Shown: positions 26,754-35,539, counted from the first letter of the stretch. The stretch is 45,075 nucleotides of DNA from Phycisphaerae bacterium (GCA_030372985.1 JAUCQB010000123.1:1-45075); one strand, 5' to 3'. Notes: a model not told the origin generated them from the letters alone. Numbers and translations are program-made.

Positions 26754-28490
26754 TCACCTCCGCGCCGATTCCACAAACGCCAGGTCGTACGGCTCATCCA
26801 ACCCCGCCGCCCGGGCCATCTCGTTCACCTGCCGCTTGAGCTCGATCATCCGCAGCTCGCGTCCCACGGCCAGACGGTTGAACTGCTCCAACTCGGCCAC
26901 GTTCTTCTTGAGCTGACGCTCGGCTTGCTTCTGCGCCGTGATGTCCCGCTGGATGCTGCCCAGGCATATCGCCTCCCCCGTCTGGGGATGTCGAATCAGA
27001 AAGAAGCCGATCTGCATCGAGATCCTGGACCCGGTCTTGAAATGCCGAATCTCGCCGTGCCACTGGGAGCTCCCGCTCCGCAACACCGTCGGCAGCTCCA
27101 CCTCGCGAACCCGCGTCCATTCCTCGGGCGGCATGTAATCCGCGATCGTCGTACCCGCCACCTGCTCGGGCCCGTCGAGCCCCGCCATCTCGCGGCCCGA
27201 CCGGTTGAGATACAGCACCCTGCCGTCGAGCGAACACATCATGATCAGATCGCTGCTGTTCTCCACCAGGGACACGAGCTTCTGCTGCTCCTCTTCGGCG
27301 CGCTTTCGCTCGGTGATGTCGCGCACGATTCCCGTGAATGTCCGGCGGTCTCCGACTGCCGTTTCACTGACCGCCAGATCCATGGGAAACGTGCTGCCGT
27401 CCTTGCGGCATCCCTGGACCTCACGGCCCCGGCCGATCAGCTTCGGATCGCCCGACCGCAGGTAGGCCTTAATGAACGAATCATGGCTTTCGGTGTAGGG
27501 CAAAGGCATGAGCATGCTCACGTTCCGCCCGATGACCTCCGCCGCCGTCCAGCCGAACACACGCTCCGCCGCCGCGTTGTATGATTCCACCACGCCCCGC
27601 TCGTCGATCGTGATGATCCCGTCCGCGGCAGTGTCCAGAATCGCCCGCGTCCTGGCCTCGTTTCGCTCCAGGGCCACCGTGCGGTCGTAGACCAGCTTCT
27701 CCAGGTTCTGGGCGTAGTCCTCGACCTTGTCGGCCATGTTGTTGAAGGCCTTCGCCAACACCCCCACCTCACCCGGCGCGTCCTCGCTTGCCCGGTCCGA
27801 CAGATCGCCCTCCGCGATCGCGCTGGCCGTCTGCACCAGTCCCGCGATCGGCGTCAGAAGCTGCCGGACCATCACAACGATGACCGCCAGGCCGACCCCG
27901 AGCAGCGCCGCCGTGATCGCCAGGCTGTAAAACGCATCCTTCGCAAGGACCTGATAGACGTCGTCCAGGGTGTACGCCAGGAGCACAAACCCGACGGGCC
28001 CCGCGTCGCCGGACGCCTCTGCATCCTCCTCCATGCCGAGATCCAATGGCTGGCCCACCGGCCAGATTGGCACCAGCGCCAAACACTGCCTCGGTGTGCG
28101 AAACACCCGGAATGAATCGCGAGTCGGAACGCCGCGAAAGGCCTCCACCACACGCACCTGCGTTTCGAGGACAAACCCCGGCTGGGCCGCCGACTCAGCC
28201 AGCACCTTGCCGGCTTTATCGAGGACCTGCGTCAGCTCGACGCAGTTGCTGGTCGTGGCCGCCTGGACGAGATGCTCGAGCGATTCCACGTCGTTCAACA
28301 GAACGTAGGGCTCCGCGCTCAGCCCGATGAAATGCGCGTTCATCACCGCATTGTGCTCCACGGCCTCAATCGAGCTGGTGAAGTGCCGCCACATCAGGGC
28401 GGCGCAGACCGCTCCCACCGTGCCCAGCAGCAACAGCGCCGCGAACACGATCGCACGGCCTTTCAGACCGACTGAACCGATAAACGCCAT
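26754..28490 (-). CDS. Membrane HAMP-PAS-PAS sensor without kinase domain
   Basis: The ATG at 28490 begins at the first membrane segment; the longer frame upstream has no membrane or sensor character. The product has 578 residues: membrane segment ~13-33, an extracytoplasmic domain ~34-186, membrane segment ~187-209, HAMP ~210-262, a coiled coil, PAS1 ~280-395 ([32 protein letters not shown]) and PAS2 ~410-525. The C-terminal helix ends FNRLAVGRELRMIELKRQVN, a segment often found just before a histidine kinase core. Here the protein stops instead, 30 bases before the hybrid kinase. It probably senses a signal and works through that kinase. Confidence 0.88.
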   Translation of the reverse strand: MAFIGSVGLKGRAIVFAALLLLGTVGAVCAALMWRHFTSSIEAVEHNAVMNAHFIGLSAEPYVLLNDVESLEHLVQAATTSNCVELTQVLDKAGKVLAESAAQPGFVLETQVRVVEAFRGVPTRDSFRVFRTPRQCLALVPIWPVGQPLDLGMEEDAEASGDAGPVGFVLLAYTLDDVYQVLAKDAFYSLAITAALLGVGLAVIVVMVRQLLTPIAGLVQTASAIAEGDLSDRASEDAPGEVGVLAKAFNNMADKVEDYAQNLEKLVYDRTVALERNEARTRAILDTAADGIITIDERGVVESYNAAAERVFGWTAAEVIGRNVSMLMPLPYTESHDSFIKAYLRSGDPKLIGRGREVQGCRKDGSTFPMDLAVSETAVGDRRTFTGIVRDITERKRAEEEQQKLVSLVENSSDLIMMCSLDGRVLYLNRSGREMAGLDGPEQVAGTTIADYMPPEEWTRVREVELPTVLRSGSSQWHGEIRHFKTGSRISMQIGFFLIRHPQTGEAICLGSIQRDITAQKQAERQLKKNVAELEQFNRLAVGRELRMIELKRQVNEMARAAGLDEPYDLAFVESARR

Positions 28491-28834
28491 CCGGGAAGCC
28501 CCCGTTTCCCCTTTCTGCTGCGAGACCGGGCCGCCGCACGGCTCATCAAGCCCGCTCAGGGCCGGACAACAGCAAGACCCAGCGCGCCGATTGGCTGACG
28601 ACGCCACATCCTTGCATCGACCACTTGCCCCGGCGCATTTGGCCTGAAAAGCAAATACCTGTACCTCAAGACGTGTGCGGGTCTGAGAACGACGGGCGTC
28701 AACCGACGACGGAACGCGATAACGAGCGATAATGCCTGCACATCGCCCCATCCGCCCGAACGCAGCATGGGGGCACGGCAGGCCCCCGAGAACCAAGCCG
28801 GTCCGCCCGATCCCTGAACGTCCGGAAACAGCAC
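28491..28834. other. Divergent gene-free stretch
   Basis: This stretch lies between the divergent sensor and SDR genes (gap 28491-28909). Toward the SDR gene it ends in the promoter listed next. Toward the sensor gene I find no good -10/-35 pair. No RNA or small gene is visible. Confidence 0.4.
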
Positions 28835-28864
28835 TTGGCACAATCCCTGCAACACCGCTACAGT
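28835..28864 (+). promoter_or_regulatory. Sigma70-type promoter of the SDR-flavoprotein operon
   Basis: TTGGCA (28835-28840), an 18-base spacer and TACAGT (28859-28864) lie about 45 bases before the SDR start codon. It resembles the promoter at 41118-41147. Confidence 0.55.
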
Positions 28865-28909
28865 ATGCCCCAGGGACCGGAGGACAACCTGAGTCTGAGG
28901 GAGCATCCA

Positions 28910-29701
28910 ATGAACAATGCGCCGGTTGCACTGGTTACAGGAGCAGGACAGGGTATCGGTCGGGGCATCGCCCTGCGGCTTGCCCGGGAAGGCCACGTGG
29001 TGGTGATCAACGACATCGCGGCCGACCCGGCCAATACCACCCAGGGAGCGTATGAAGTGAAAAAGACCGTCGAGGCGGCCGGCGGACGAGCCGAGGTCTT
29101 CAAGGCGGACATCGCCTCGGCCGACCAGCGCCTGGCGATGATCGACTTCATAGACCGCCAGTTCGGCCGGCTCGACCTGTTGGTCAACAACGCCGGCGTC
29201 GCCCCGAAGCAGCGCGTCGACATCCTCCAGGCCGGCGAAGAAAGCTTCGACCGGCTCATCTCCATCAATCTCAAGGGCCCCTATTTCCTTACCCAGCTCG
29301 CAGCCAACCGAATGATCGCCTGGAAGCAGGCCAGTCGAATCGCCACGCCGCGGATTGTCTTTATTACATCGATTTCGGCGTACACTTCGTCGCCGGCCCG
29401 AGGCGAATACTGCGTCTCCAAGGCGGGCCTCTCGATGGCCGTTCAACTGTACGCGGATCGGCTCGGCGAATACGGTATCCCGGTCATCGAAATACGACCC
29501 GGTATCATCGAGACGCCCATGACCAGCGTGGTCAAGGACAAGTACGACAAGCTCATCGCCGAGGGCCTGCTGGTCAACCGCAGATGGGGCCGGCCGGAGG
29601 ACGTCGCCGGCGTGGTCTCCGCCTTCGCCCGCGGCGATCTGGACTACTCCACCGGCCAGAGCATTGAAGTCAGCGGCGGATTCAATGTGCGGAGACTGTG
29701 A
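28910..29701 (+). CDS. Short-chain dehydrogenase/reductase (3-ketoacyl-ACP reductase type)
   Basis: The ATG at 28910 follows GAGGGAG. The product has 263 residues, the classical SDR size. The nucleotide-binding motif is TGAGQGIG (10-17), followed by VNNAG (92-96), and the catalytic set is Ser154, Tyr167 and Lys171 in TSISAY...EYCVSK. RPGIIETPMT and a C-terminal TGQSIEVSGGF complete the fold. It oxidises or reduces a hydroxyl/keto group using NAD(P). It is 8 bases upstream of a large flavoprotein gene, so the two probably act on the same pathway, likely sugar-acid or polyol catabolism; the substrate is not evident. Confidence 0.88.
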   Translation: MNNAPVALVTGAGQGIGRGIALRLAREGHVVVINDIAADPANTTQGAYEVKKTVEAAGGRAEVFKADIASADQRLAMIDFIDRQFGRLDLLVNNAGVAPKQRVDILQAGEESFDRLISINLKGPYFLTQLAANRMIAWKQASRIATPRIVFITSISAYTSSPARGEYCVSKAGLSMAVQLYADRLGEYGIPVIEIRPGIIETPMTSVVKDKYDKLIAEGLLVNRRWGRPEDVAGVVSAFARGDLDYSTGQSIEVSGGFNVRRL

Positions 29702-29709
29702 GAGGCGCC

Positions 29710-31782
29710 ATGATCACAAAAAGCAACGCCGGCCTGAACGGCCTGACCATCCCTGTCTACTCGCTCAACACCGTCGTCGTCGGAAGCGGCGCGGCCGGCC
29801 TCAACTGCGCCTGCCGGCTGTTTCGGGAATTTGAGGAAATGGGCGTCGAGAACCCCGCCGATCACCTCGCCCTGGTCACCCGCGGCATCGGGCTGGGCAC
29901 CTCAAACAACTCCGGCTCCGACAAACAGACTTACTACAAGATGGGAACCGGCGGAGAGCCCGATCGCCCGACCGATTTCGCCGATACGCTGACGGCGGGA
30001 GGCTGCACGCACGGAGACGTGGCCCTCATCGAGGGAGCCAACTCGCTCCGCGCGTTCTACAGGCTGGTCGACCTGGGTGTTCCTTTCCCACACACCGCCG
30101 ACGGCATCTTCGTGGGCTACAAAACCGACCATGATCCGCGGCAGCGGGCCACCTCTGCCGGACCGTGGACATCGCGATTCATGGTCCGCAAGCTGCTCGC
30201 CGAACTGGAGCGGTACGCCATTCCCGTGTTCAACCGCCATCACATGCTCGCGATCGTCACCGGCCAGGAAGGCGGTCGACAAGCCGCCTGCGGAATCCTC
30301 TGCGTCGATCTTGCCCGCCAGAACGACGACAACCACGGCCTGGTGCTGTTCAACGCCCGCAATGTCGTGGCCGCCGGCGGCGGGCCCGGCGATCTGTACG
30401 AGATCTCCGTCTACCCCCAGGGACAAATGGGACCGTATGCCGCCCTGTTCGAGGCCGGCGCCGAGGCCCACAATCTGACCGAGTCGCAATTCGGTCTCGC
30501 CTCCCTCCGCCCGCGATGGAACCTCTCCGGCACCTACCAGCAGGTCATCCCCCGTTACTACAGCACCAGCGCTGACGGCAAGGACGAACAGGAGTTCCTC
30601 AATCCCTGGTTCGACTCCATGTCCACGCTGGCCACGGACATCTTTCTCAAAGGCTACCAATGGCCCTTCGACCATGACAAGATCGCCAATTTCGGCTCGT
30701 CTCTGATCGACATCCTCGTTCAGAACGAGATGGTCAACCGCGGCCGGCGCGTGTTCATGGACTTCCGCGAGAATCCCCGCGCAACGGACGGCCTCCAGGC
30801 CTTCAGGCTCGCCGATCTCAAGCCTGAGGCTCTCGCCTACCTGCAGAAGTCCGGCGCCATGCAGGCCACCCCGATCGAACGGCTCGCACACATGAATCAG
30901 CCGAGCATCGATCTCTACCGGCAGATGGGCGTCGACCTGTGGAAGGAACCTCTTGAGATTGGTGTCTGCTCGCAACACTGCAACGGCGGTTTCGCGGTGG
31001 ACGCCTGGTGGGAGTCCACCGTGCCTCATCTCTTCGTCGTCGGCGAACTCGCCGGCACCCACGGCGTCAAACGACCCGGTGGCTCGGCCCTCAACTCCGG
31101 CCAGGTCGGCGGAACTCGCGCCGCCCAGCGCATCGCCCACGTCTACCACGGCCACGAACTGCCGCCGGCCGAGTTCCTTCGCCGTGCCGAAGCCATCGTT
31201 CCCCGTTTCGTCACCGAGATCGGTCGCATTCGAGCGGGAAGCACCCAGGCCCTGGACTGCACCCAGGTCAAGAGACAGATCCAGAGCCGCATGAGCCGCT
31301 ACGCCGGCATGGTCCGCTCACTGGCAGGAGTCACCAAGGCTCTGGAGAAAGCCCGCGGTCAGTGGCGTCAGATTCGAGACCACGGCCTGCGGCAGGACAG
31401 CACAGGCTACACCCGGGCCATTGAAGTCCGCGAGTTGGCACTTGCGCAGCTTGCCTACCTGGAGGCGATCCTCACGCTGCTCAAGCGAGGGAGCGGCTCG
31501 CGCGGTTCCCACCTCGTCACAGACCCCAGAGGCGCTCTGCCCCATCCCAAGCTCGGAGACGAGTGGCGATACATCCCGGAGAAGGTCGAACTCCGCAGCG
31601 AGATCCTGGGCGTGATCTATCACCCCGAGAACGACACCTTCGAGACGCGTGTCAGCACGCCCCACGACCGCCCTGAACGCGAATCCTGGTTCGAGAACAC
31701 CTGGGCCGAGTACCGCCGCGCGACCATCTTCGCACGCGACCCGGGCGAGCAGCCCCGGCCATGCAAGATCTACCAGCAGTAG
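29710..31782 (+). CDS. FAD-binding flavoprotein, fumarate reductase/succinate dehydrogenase type
   Basis: The ATG at 29710 follows GAGAGG. The product has 690 residues. The dinucleotide-binding motif VVVGSGAAGLN is near residues 22-32, the substrate-side motif reads NLTESQFG, and the C-terminal FAD segment reads THGVKRPGGSALNSGQVGG. A ~190-residue helical tail follows (LAQLAYLEAILTLLK). The order is that of the FRD/SDH/aspartate oxidase flavoprotein family, but no iron-sulfur or membrane-anchor subunit gene is adjacent, so the electron acceptor is unknown. It is the second gene of the SDR operon. Confidence 0.82.
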   Translation: MITKSNAGLNGLTIPVYSLNTVVVGSGAAGLNCACRLFREFEEMGVENPADHLALVTRGIGLGTSNNSGSDKQTYYKMGTGGEPDRPTDFADTLTAGGCTHGDVALIEGANSLRAFYRLVDLGVPFPHTADGIFVGYKTDHDPRQRATSAGPWTSRFMVRKLLAELERYAIPVFNRHHMLAIVTGQEGGRQAACGILCVDLARQNDDNHGLVLFNARNVVAAGGGPGDLYEISVYPQGQMGPYAALFEAGAEAHNLTESQFGLASLRPRWNLSGTYQQVIPRYYSTSADGKDEQEFLNPWFDSMSTLATDIFLKGYQWPFDHDKIANFGSSLIDILVQNEMVNRGRRVFMDFRENPRATDGLQAFRLADLKPEALAYLQKSGAMQATPIERLAHMNQPSIDLYRQMGVDLWKEPLEIGVCSQHCNGGFAVDAWWESTVPHLFVVGELAGTHGVKRPGGSALNSGQVGGTRAAQRIAHVYHGHELPPAEFLRRAEAIVPRFVTEIGRIRAGSTQALDCTQVKRQIQSRMSRYAGMVRSLAGVTKALEKARGQWRQIRDHGLRQDSTGYTRAIEVRELALAQLAYLEAILTLLKRGSGSRGSHLVTDPRGALPHPKLGDEWRYIPEKVELRSEILGVIYHPENDTFETRVSTPHDRPERESWFENTWAEYRRATIFARDPGEQPRPCKIYQQ

Positions 31783-31859
31783 CCCACACGGACCAGTTGT
31801 TCCGGGGTCAACATGTCCCGATCCCGAACCGAGCCTGTCCGTGTATGACGGCCGTTCGA

Positions 31860-32417
31860 TCAGACCTTCTCGATGGTCAGCTCGACGGGTACCGACCCAA
31901 CGACAGTGTTGTAGACCGGCGAGTACTTGGCCAACTCGACAAGCTTCTCCGCCGGTTCGTCGGACTTCACGCGCAGCTTCACCCGAATCGACTTGTATCC
32001 CCGCGGCACTTTGTTTGACAGGCCCAGGAAACCCTGGATGTCAATGTCGCCTTCGAGCGAGGACTCCACCGACTCAATTTCGATGTTTCGCGATGCCGCG
32101 TGGAACACCAGCGTTGTCGTCAGACACCCGGCCAGGGCGTGTAGAATAAACTCGACGGGATTGGGCGCCTGGTCTTCTCCGAGCAGGACTTCCGGCTCAT
32201 CATTCTCGAGAATGAAGGGCGAGGTCCGACTCGTATCCTCCTGCCCCGCCCCATAGAACTCCTTGATCGACGATCGATTGCGGCCCCTTCCGAGCCACTT
32301 GTTGCGGGCCTTGAACACGAACTGGGCCAGCGACGGGTCCTCCCGAACCGCGTTCACCGTGTCCTTCAGCCGTTCCACATCGACACCGTTGACCGTCTCT
32401 TGCTGCCGAGTAAGCAT
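31860..32417 (-). CDS. OsmC/Ohr family protein with a single conserved Cys
   Basis: The ATG at 32417 follows AAGGAG. The product has 185 residues. The first reactive-Cys motif is present (FILHALAGCLTTTLVFHA). Where many OsmC/Ohr proteins have a second Cys in a CPVxxT-like motif, this one reads YSPVYNTVVGS, so the second thiol appears to be missing. Classical members reduce organic hydroperoxides through a Cys pair; a single-Cys version may bind or protect differently. The gene runs opposite to its neighbours and is convergent with the flavoprotein gene (77 bases). Confidence 0.85.
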   Translation of the reverse strand: MLTRQQETVNGVDVERLKDTVNAVREDPSLAQFVFKARNKWLGRGRNRSSIKEFYGAGQEDTSRTSPFILENDEPEVLLGEDQAPNPVEFILHALAGCLTTTLVFHAASRNIEIESVESSLEGDIDIQGFLGLSNKVPRGYKSIRVKLRVKSDEPAEKLVELAKYSPVYNTVVGSVPVELTIEKV

Positions 32418-32765
32418 GACACAAGCTCCTTGTTTTCTGGCTACCAGATCTCTATTGCTCGGAAGCCGCCGCTCGGCGTTGGTACTTCACACAACCCTGC
32501 CACGTCGCCACCCGATGACAACGCGGTCACGCACACAGGCTCACGTCCTCACGCCGGCCGGATCGAAAAACGACGTCGATCCGACAACTGCAAGGAATGC
32601 TAGGCTCTTGGGTGCGCGGTGACCAGATCATCGCCACCCGCCTTGTCGAATGGCACATCTGCGCACATCCCGACGGAAAGCACGGGTGTTCGCGACTCGG
32701 TCAGAGGCGCGCTGCAACTGTGTGACATCCGCGACTCTGGTGTTGATCGCTCGCGTGTCCCGACG
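32418..32765. other. Gene-free divergent region
   Basis: This lies between the OsmC gene and the cyclase-family gene, which diverge. On the plus strand the promoter at 32766-32793 serves the cyclase gene. On the OsmC side I see the ribosome-binding site but no clear promoter. The long upstream extension of the cyclase frame is not thought to be translated because that promoter lies inside it. Confidence 0.4.
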
Positions 32766-32793
32766 TTGCAGAGACCGCTCGTTGGGGTATATT
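32766..32793 (+). promoter_or_regulatory. Sigma70-type promoter of the cyclase-SDR operon
   Basis: TTGCAG (32766-32771), a 16-base spacer and TATATT (32788-32793) lie about 55 bases before the proposed TTG start. Their position inside the longer open frame argues that translation begins downstream. Confidence 0.55.
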
Positions 32794-32847
32794 GTGCCTC
32801 CGGATCTGAGTCCGGACGAGCCGCATGGGTCCGCGAGGGCAGAATTC

Positions 32848-33537
32848 TTGGCTTTCAAGCGTATCGTCGAGTTGTCGTACCCGATCATCCCCGGCCAGGC
32901 GGGGCGCAAGTTCGACGTCGAGAAGATCGACGCCGATGCCGTCGCCCCGGTTCCACGGCTGCCGGGCCAGTGGTACATCATGCACAACGTGGTGATGGTC
33001 AACCACCTCGGCACGCACATCGAGGTTCCCTACCACCTCCGCAAGGACGGCCTGGACCTGACCCAGTTCCCGGTCGAGAACACCATCGGGACAACCCGCC
33101 TGCTCGACGTCGGCCATCCGCCGCCCGGTCACGGCCTGACCCTTGAGGAAATCAAGAAGGCGGCCATCCTCGCCGGCGGCGTTCAGCAGGGTGAGATCGT
33201 GTTTGTCCGCACCGGCTGGGACAAGGCCTGGGGAACCGACGAGTACCTCAAAAGCCCATGGGTGCGCCCCGATGCCCTGACCTGGCTCGTCCGCCAGGGA
33301 ATGGTCATGTTCGGCATCGACGCGGCCGGCGTCGAAGAATTGAGCAACACGCAGCACGAGTCACACTACGCTCTCTTCGACCACAACGTGGCCCTGATCG
33401 AGAACCTCCGCAACCTCGATGCCCTCGGCAAGCGCAAAACGTTCATGAGCGTCTGCACGCCAATCGCGGTGAAAGGTCTTGAAGCGTTTCCAATTCGTGT
33501 GCTGGGGATTCTGAACTATGGCCAGTTCCAGATTTGA
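32848..33537 (+). CDS. Cyclase/kynurenine-formamidase-like metal hydrolase
   Basis: I place the start at a TTG (32848) with GAGGG upstream. From there the protein begins LAFKRIVELSYPIIPG, which matches the usual start of the family, and the promoter precludes earlier starts. The 230-residue product has the metal-binding signature HLGTHIEVPYH (residues 53-63), with Glu in place of the usual Asp of HxGTHxDxPxH. FVRTGWD and GIDAAGVEE follow. The family includes arylformamidases and other cyclic amide or lactone hydrolases; the substrate is not known. Its end overlaps the following SDR by 20 bases, so the two are translationally coupled. Confidence 0.82.
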   Translation: MAFKRIVELSYPIIPGQAGRKFDVEKIDADAVAPVPRLPGQWYIMHNVVMVNHLGTHIEVPYHLRKDGLDLTQFPVENTIGTTRLLDVGHPPPGHGLTLEEIKKAAILAGGVQQGEIVFVRTGWDKAWGTDEYLKSPWVRPDALTWLVRQGMVMFGIDAAGVEELSNTQHESHYALFDHNVALIENLRNLDALGKRKTFMSVCTPIAVKGLEAFPIRVLGILNYGQFQI

Positions 33538-34276
33538 CGGCAAAGTGGCGATCGTGACCGGCGGAGCCCGCGGCATCGGACGGGCCATTGTTGAAGCCTT
33601 CGCCCGTGAAGGGGCCCGAGTGGGCATCGGCCACTCCGGACGCTCGGAGGACGCCGCCCAAGAAATCATCCGCACCGTCGGCAAGGACCGGGCCGTCTCA
33701 CTGCCCGGTGACGTCGCCGACGCCAAGGCGGTCAAGGCTATCCTGGACAGGACGATCTCCACCTTCGGCCGGATCGACATCCTGGTAAACAACGCGGGAA
33801 TCTGCCCGTTCAGAGATGTTCTGGACGTAACCGTCGAGGAGTTCGACCGCGTCCAGGCGGTCAACACCCGCAGCATCTTCCTGATGTCCCAGGGTGCGGC
33901 CCGCTTCATGAAGGACCACGGCGGCGGGGTCATCGTCAACGTCACCAGCATCAGCGGCGAGCGCTTCACCGACCCGCAGCAGCTCGCCTACTGCACCAGC
34001 AAGGCGGCAGCCAACATGCTCACCCGCGGCCTGGCCGTCACGCTGGCTCCGTATAACATCCGCGTGAACGCGGTGCTGCCCGGTACCATCCCCACCGACA
34101 TCAACGAAGACGTCCTCGCCCGGCCGGGCGTTGCCGATGCCATCATCAAGCAGACGCCGCTCAAATGCCTCGGCGAGTGTGGCGATATCGCCTCGGCCAC
34201 GCTGTTCCTGGCCAGCGACGAAGCCAAGTGGATCACCGGCACGCTCATGGTTGTCGACGGCGGTGTCATCGCCTAG
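33518..34276 (+). CDS. Short-chain dehydrogenase/reductase, second copy in the window
   Basis: The ATG at 33518 overlaps the end of the cyclase-family gene. The product has 252 residues with TGGARGIG (14-21), VNNAG (90-94), catalytic Ser144, Tyr158 and Lys162 (AYCTSK), LPGTIPTDIN and a C-terminal ITGTLMVVDGGVIA. It is a classical NAD(P)-dependent SDR. It differs in sequence from the SDR at 28910 and is paired with a hydrolase instead of a flavoprotein, which suggests a two-step pathway on a lactone, amide or sugar-acid substrate. Its 3' end is partly repeated just downstream (34329-34366). Confidence 0.88.
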   Translation: MASSRFDGKVAIVTGGARGIGRAIVEAFAREGARVGIGHSGRSEDAAQEIIRTVGKDRAVSLPGDVADAKAVKAILDRTISTFGRIDILVNNAGICPFRDVLDVTVEEFDRVQAVNTRSIFLMSQGAARFMKDHGGGVIVNVTSISGERFTDPQQLAYCTSKAAANMLTRGLAVTLAPYNIRVNAVLPGTIPTDINEDVLARPGVADAIIKQTPLKCLGECGDIASATLFLASDEAKWITGTLMVVDGGVIA

Positions 34277-34324
34277 CCGCGCACAGCGAAAAGAGGTAGG
34301 GCAGCGTCGAGCGAAGCGAGACCT

Positions 34325-34451
34325 GCCTGGCACACTCATGGTCGTGGACGGCGGATGCATCGCGGACGTGTACACGACGAAAAGAGGTGGGGCGTCGAGC
34401 CTGCCTCGCCGCAGGCGGGGTCGCCGCGGCGACCAAGACCTGCCGTCTTGA
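34325..34451 (+). pseudogene. Duplicated SDR C-terminus (gene remnant)
   Basis: Just after the SDR stop a second GTLMVVDGG is encoded (34329 on), now ending CIADVYTTKRGG before running into low-complexity sequence and a stop at 34449-34451. The DNA unit from 34238 repeats at 34329, an offset of 91 bases, and includes the shared AAAAGAGGT stretch. No start or core of an SDR precedes the second copy. It is either a partial tandem duplication or the last piece of a deleted second SDR gene; the diverged third positions favour the latter. Confidence 0.6.
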
Positions 34452-34478
34452 CCCTATAGTTGCGTAAGATCCGACCAC

Positions 34479-34584
34479 GGACAATCGGAGGAAGCCCTGG
34501 CGACGGCCTTGCCTGAAGGATGAAGGCGGAAGGCTGAAGGATGAAGGCAGAGGGACAATCGGATGGAGCCCTGGAGACGGCCTT
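34479..34584. repeat. Direct repeats around a purine-rich minisatellite
   Basis: A 32-base unit (ACAATCGGA, AGCCCTGG and GACGGCCTT in order) is at 34479-34510 and recurs with few changes at 34553-34584. Between them lies a short array of GAAGGATGAAGGC/GGAAGGCT units (34514-34554). No gene is seen here. The array is too short and too irregular to be CRISPR. Confidence 0.6.
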
Positions 34585-34655
34585 CTTCCCGCGTTTCTTG
34601 GCTTGCACTGAGACACCACCACCTGTGGTTTCGCCGTTCGCGACAGAACGAGCCC

Positions 34656-34688
34656 CATTCTCAATTCTGCATTCGCCATTCTTCATCC
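34656..34688. repeat. Dispersed ATTC-rich repeat, copy 1
   Basis: A ~31-base stretch with ATTCTCAATTCTGCATTC followed by GCCATTCTTCAT recurs with only a few changes at 37683-37713. Both copies sit between genes, next to the 3' or 5' ends of exported-protein genes. It is a non-coding dispersed repeat of unknown role. Confidence 0.6.
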
Positions 34689-34717
34689 TCCGGCGGTGCC
34701 GTATGCAACGCCGGGGG

Positions 34718-35539
34718 TTACTGCCGCACTTCCGGCAGACGGGGAAATGCCTCAATCCAGCGGCGCTGGCCGCTGAGCATCTTGAAGAAGCAGAAGGCAA
34801 AGTAATCCATGTCGTCGATGTTGTTTGCGTCGTAGAGGTCGGCTGAGGTCTGGGCGATCGCGTCGGCCACGTGGCTCAGCCGGGCGCTGCCGTCGACGTA
34901 ACCGCCAATCACCCCTCCGCGATGGGGCCAGACGCCGCGCTGCTGCCGCTTGTCGCGTTTCGAGAGAAACATGCACGAGACCAGCGATTCCTGCTTGAGC
35001 GAATCGAGGCGGGCCTGCAACCGCTCGCCCTTGCGGTAGCGGTCGATCTGCCCGGCGATCGCGTACATGTACCCGGTTGCGACGCGTTCAACGCCGCCGC
35101 CGGCCGAAAAGTTCTGCCATCCCTGCGGATAAATGTGGGGATATTCCTTATTGGACGGGCAATACAAGACGGCCGGGTCCTTGATCTGCCGGGTGCTGTA
35201 AAGAACGCCCAGGTGAACGTAGCCTCTCGGATCGTAGTACTCCTGCCGGGCGATCCAGGTGAGACTGGCGTTGAACCACGGGACGCTGAACGGCACGTGA
35301 CCGGCGTACTGCGAGGCGTACATGTGGATGCCGGTCATGATCTGCTTCTGGTTGCTCGCACAAACCGACCGCCGGGCCTGCTCGCGGGCTTTGGACAAGG
35401 CGGGAATCAGAATCCCCACCAGTAACGCAATGATCGCGACGACAACCAGGACCTCGATCAGCGTGAATCCCTTGACGCCACCACTTGGCCGCAACTGCGG
35501 ACCGCCGCCACTGCGTTGGATAGTCGCCCTCCGCGACAT
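34718..35539 (-). CDS. Type II/IV pseudopilin-like protein (prepilin N-terminal motif)
   Basis: The ATG at 35539 follows GGAGAG. The 273-residue product has a short leader, then the prepilin motif [20 protein letters not shown]; cleavage by prepilin peptidase is expected before Phe. A long N-terminal helix is followed by a globular domain with [17 protein letters not shown] and a Cys-bearing part. [16 protein letters not shown] end resembles the H-X9-DG type of planctomycete pilin-like proteins. Such genes are numerous in planctomycetes and their substrates are unknown. A clean promoter at 35651-35678 drives it with a leader of about 105 bases. Confidence 0.85.
   Translation of the reverse strand: MSRRATIQRSGGGPQLRPSGGVKGFTLIEVLVVVAIIALLVGILIPALSKAREQARRSVCASNQKQIMTGIHMYASQYAGHVPFSVPWFNASLTWIARQEYYDPRGYVHLGVLYSTRQIKDPAVLYCPSNKEYPHIYPQGWQNFSAGGGVERVATGYMYAIAGQIDRYRKGERLQARLDSLKQESLVSCMFLSKRDKRQQRGVWPHRGGVIGGYVDGSARLSHVADAIAQTSADLYDANNIDDMDYFAFCFFKMLSGQRRWIEAFPRLPEVRQ

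Noticed and set aside
25884..27584. 566-residue open frame on the plus strand
   Set aside because: It spans the junction of two clear minus-strand signalling genes and has no recognisable domain.
29902..31155. 417-residue open frame on the minus strand
   Set aside because: It is the antisense of the FAD flavoprotein, whose motifs and start are unambiguous.
32650..32847. N-terminal extension of the cyclase-family protein
   Set aside because: It contains a good promoter, is Arg/Cys-rich without similarity to the family, and the family's usual start matches position 32848.
34514..34554. GAAGGATGAAGGC array as a CRISPR
   Set aside because: Units are about 10-13 bases with no spacers of constant length and no cas genes are present.
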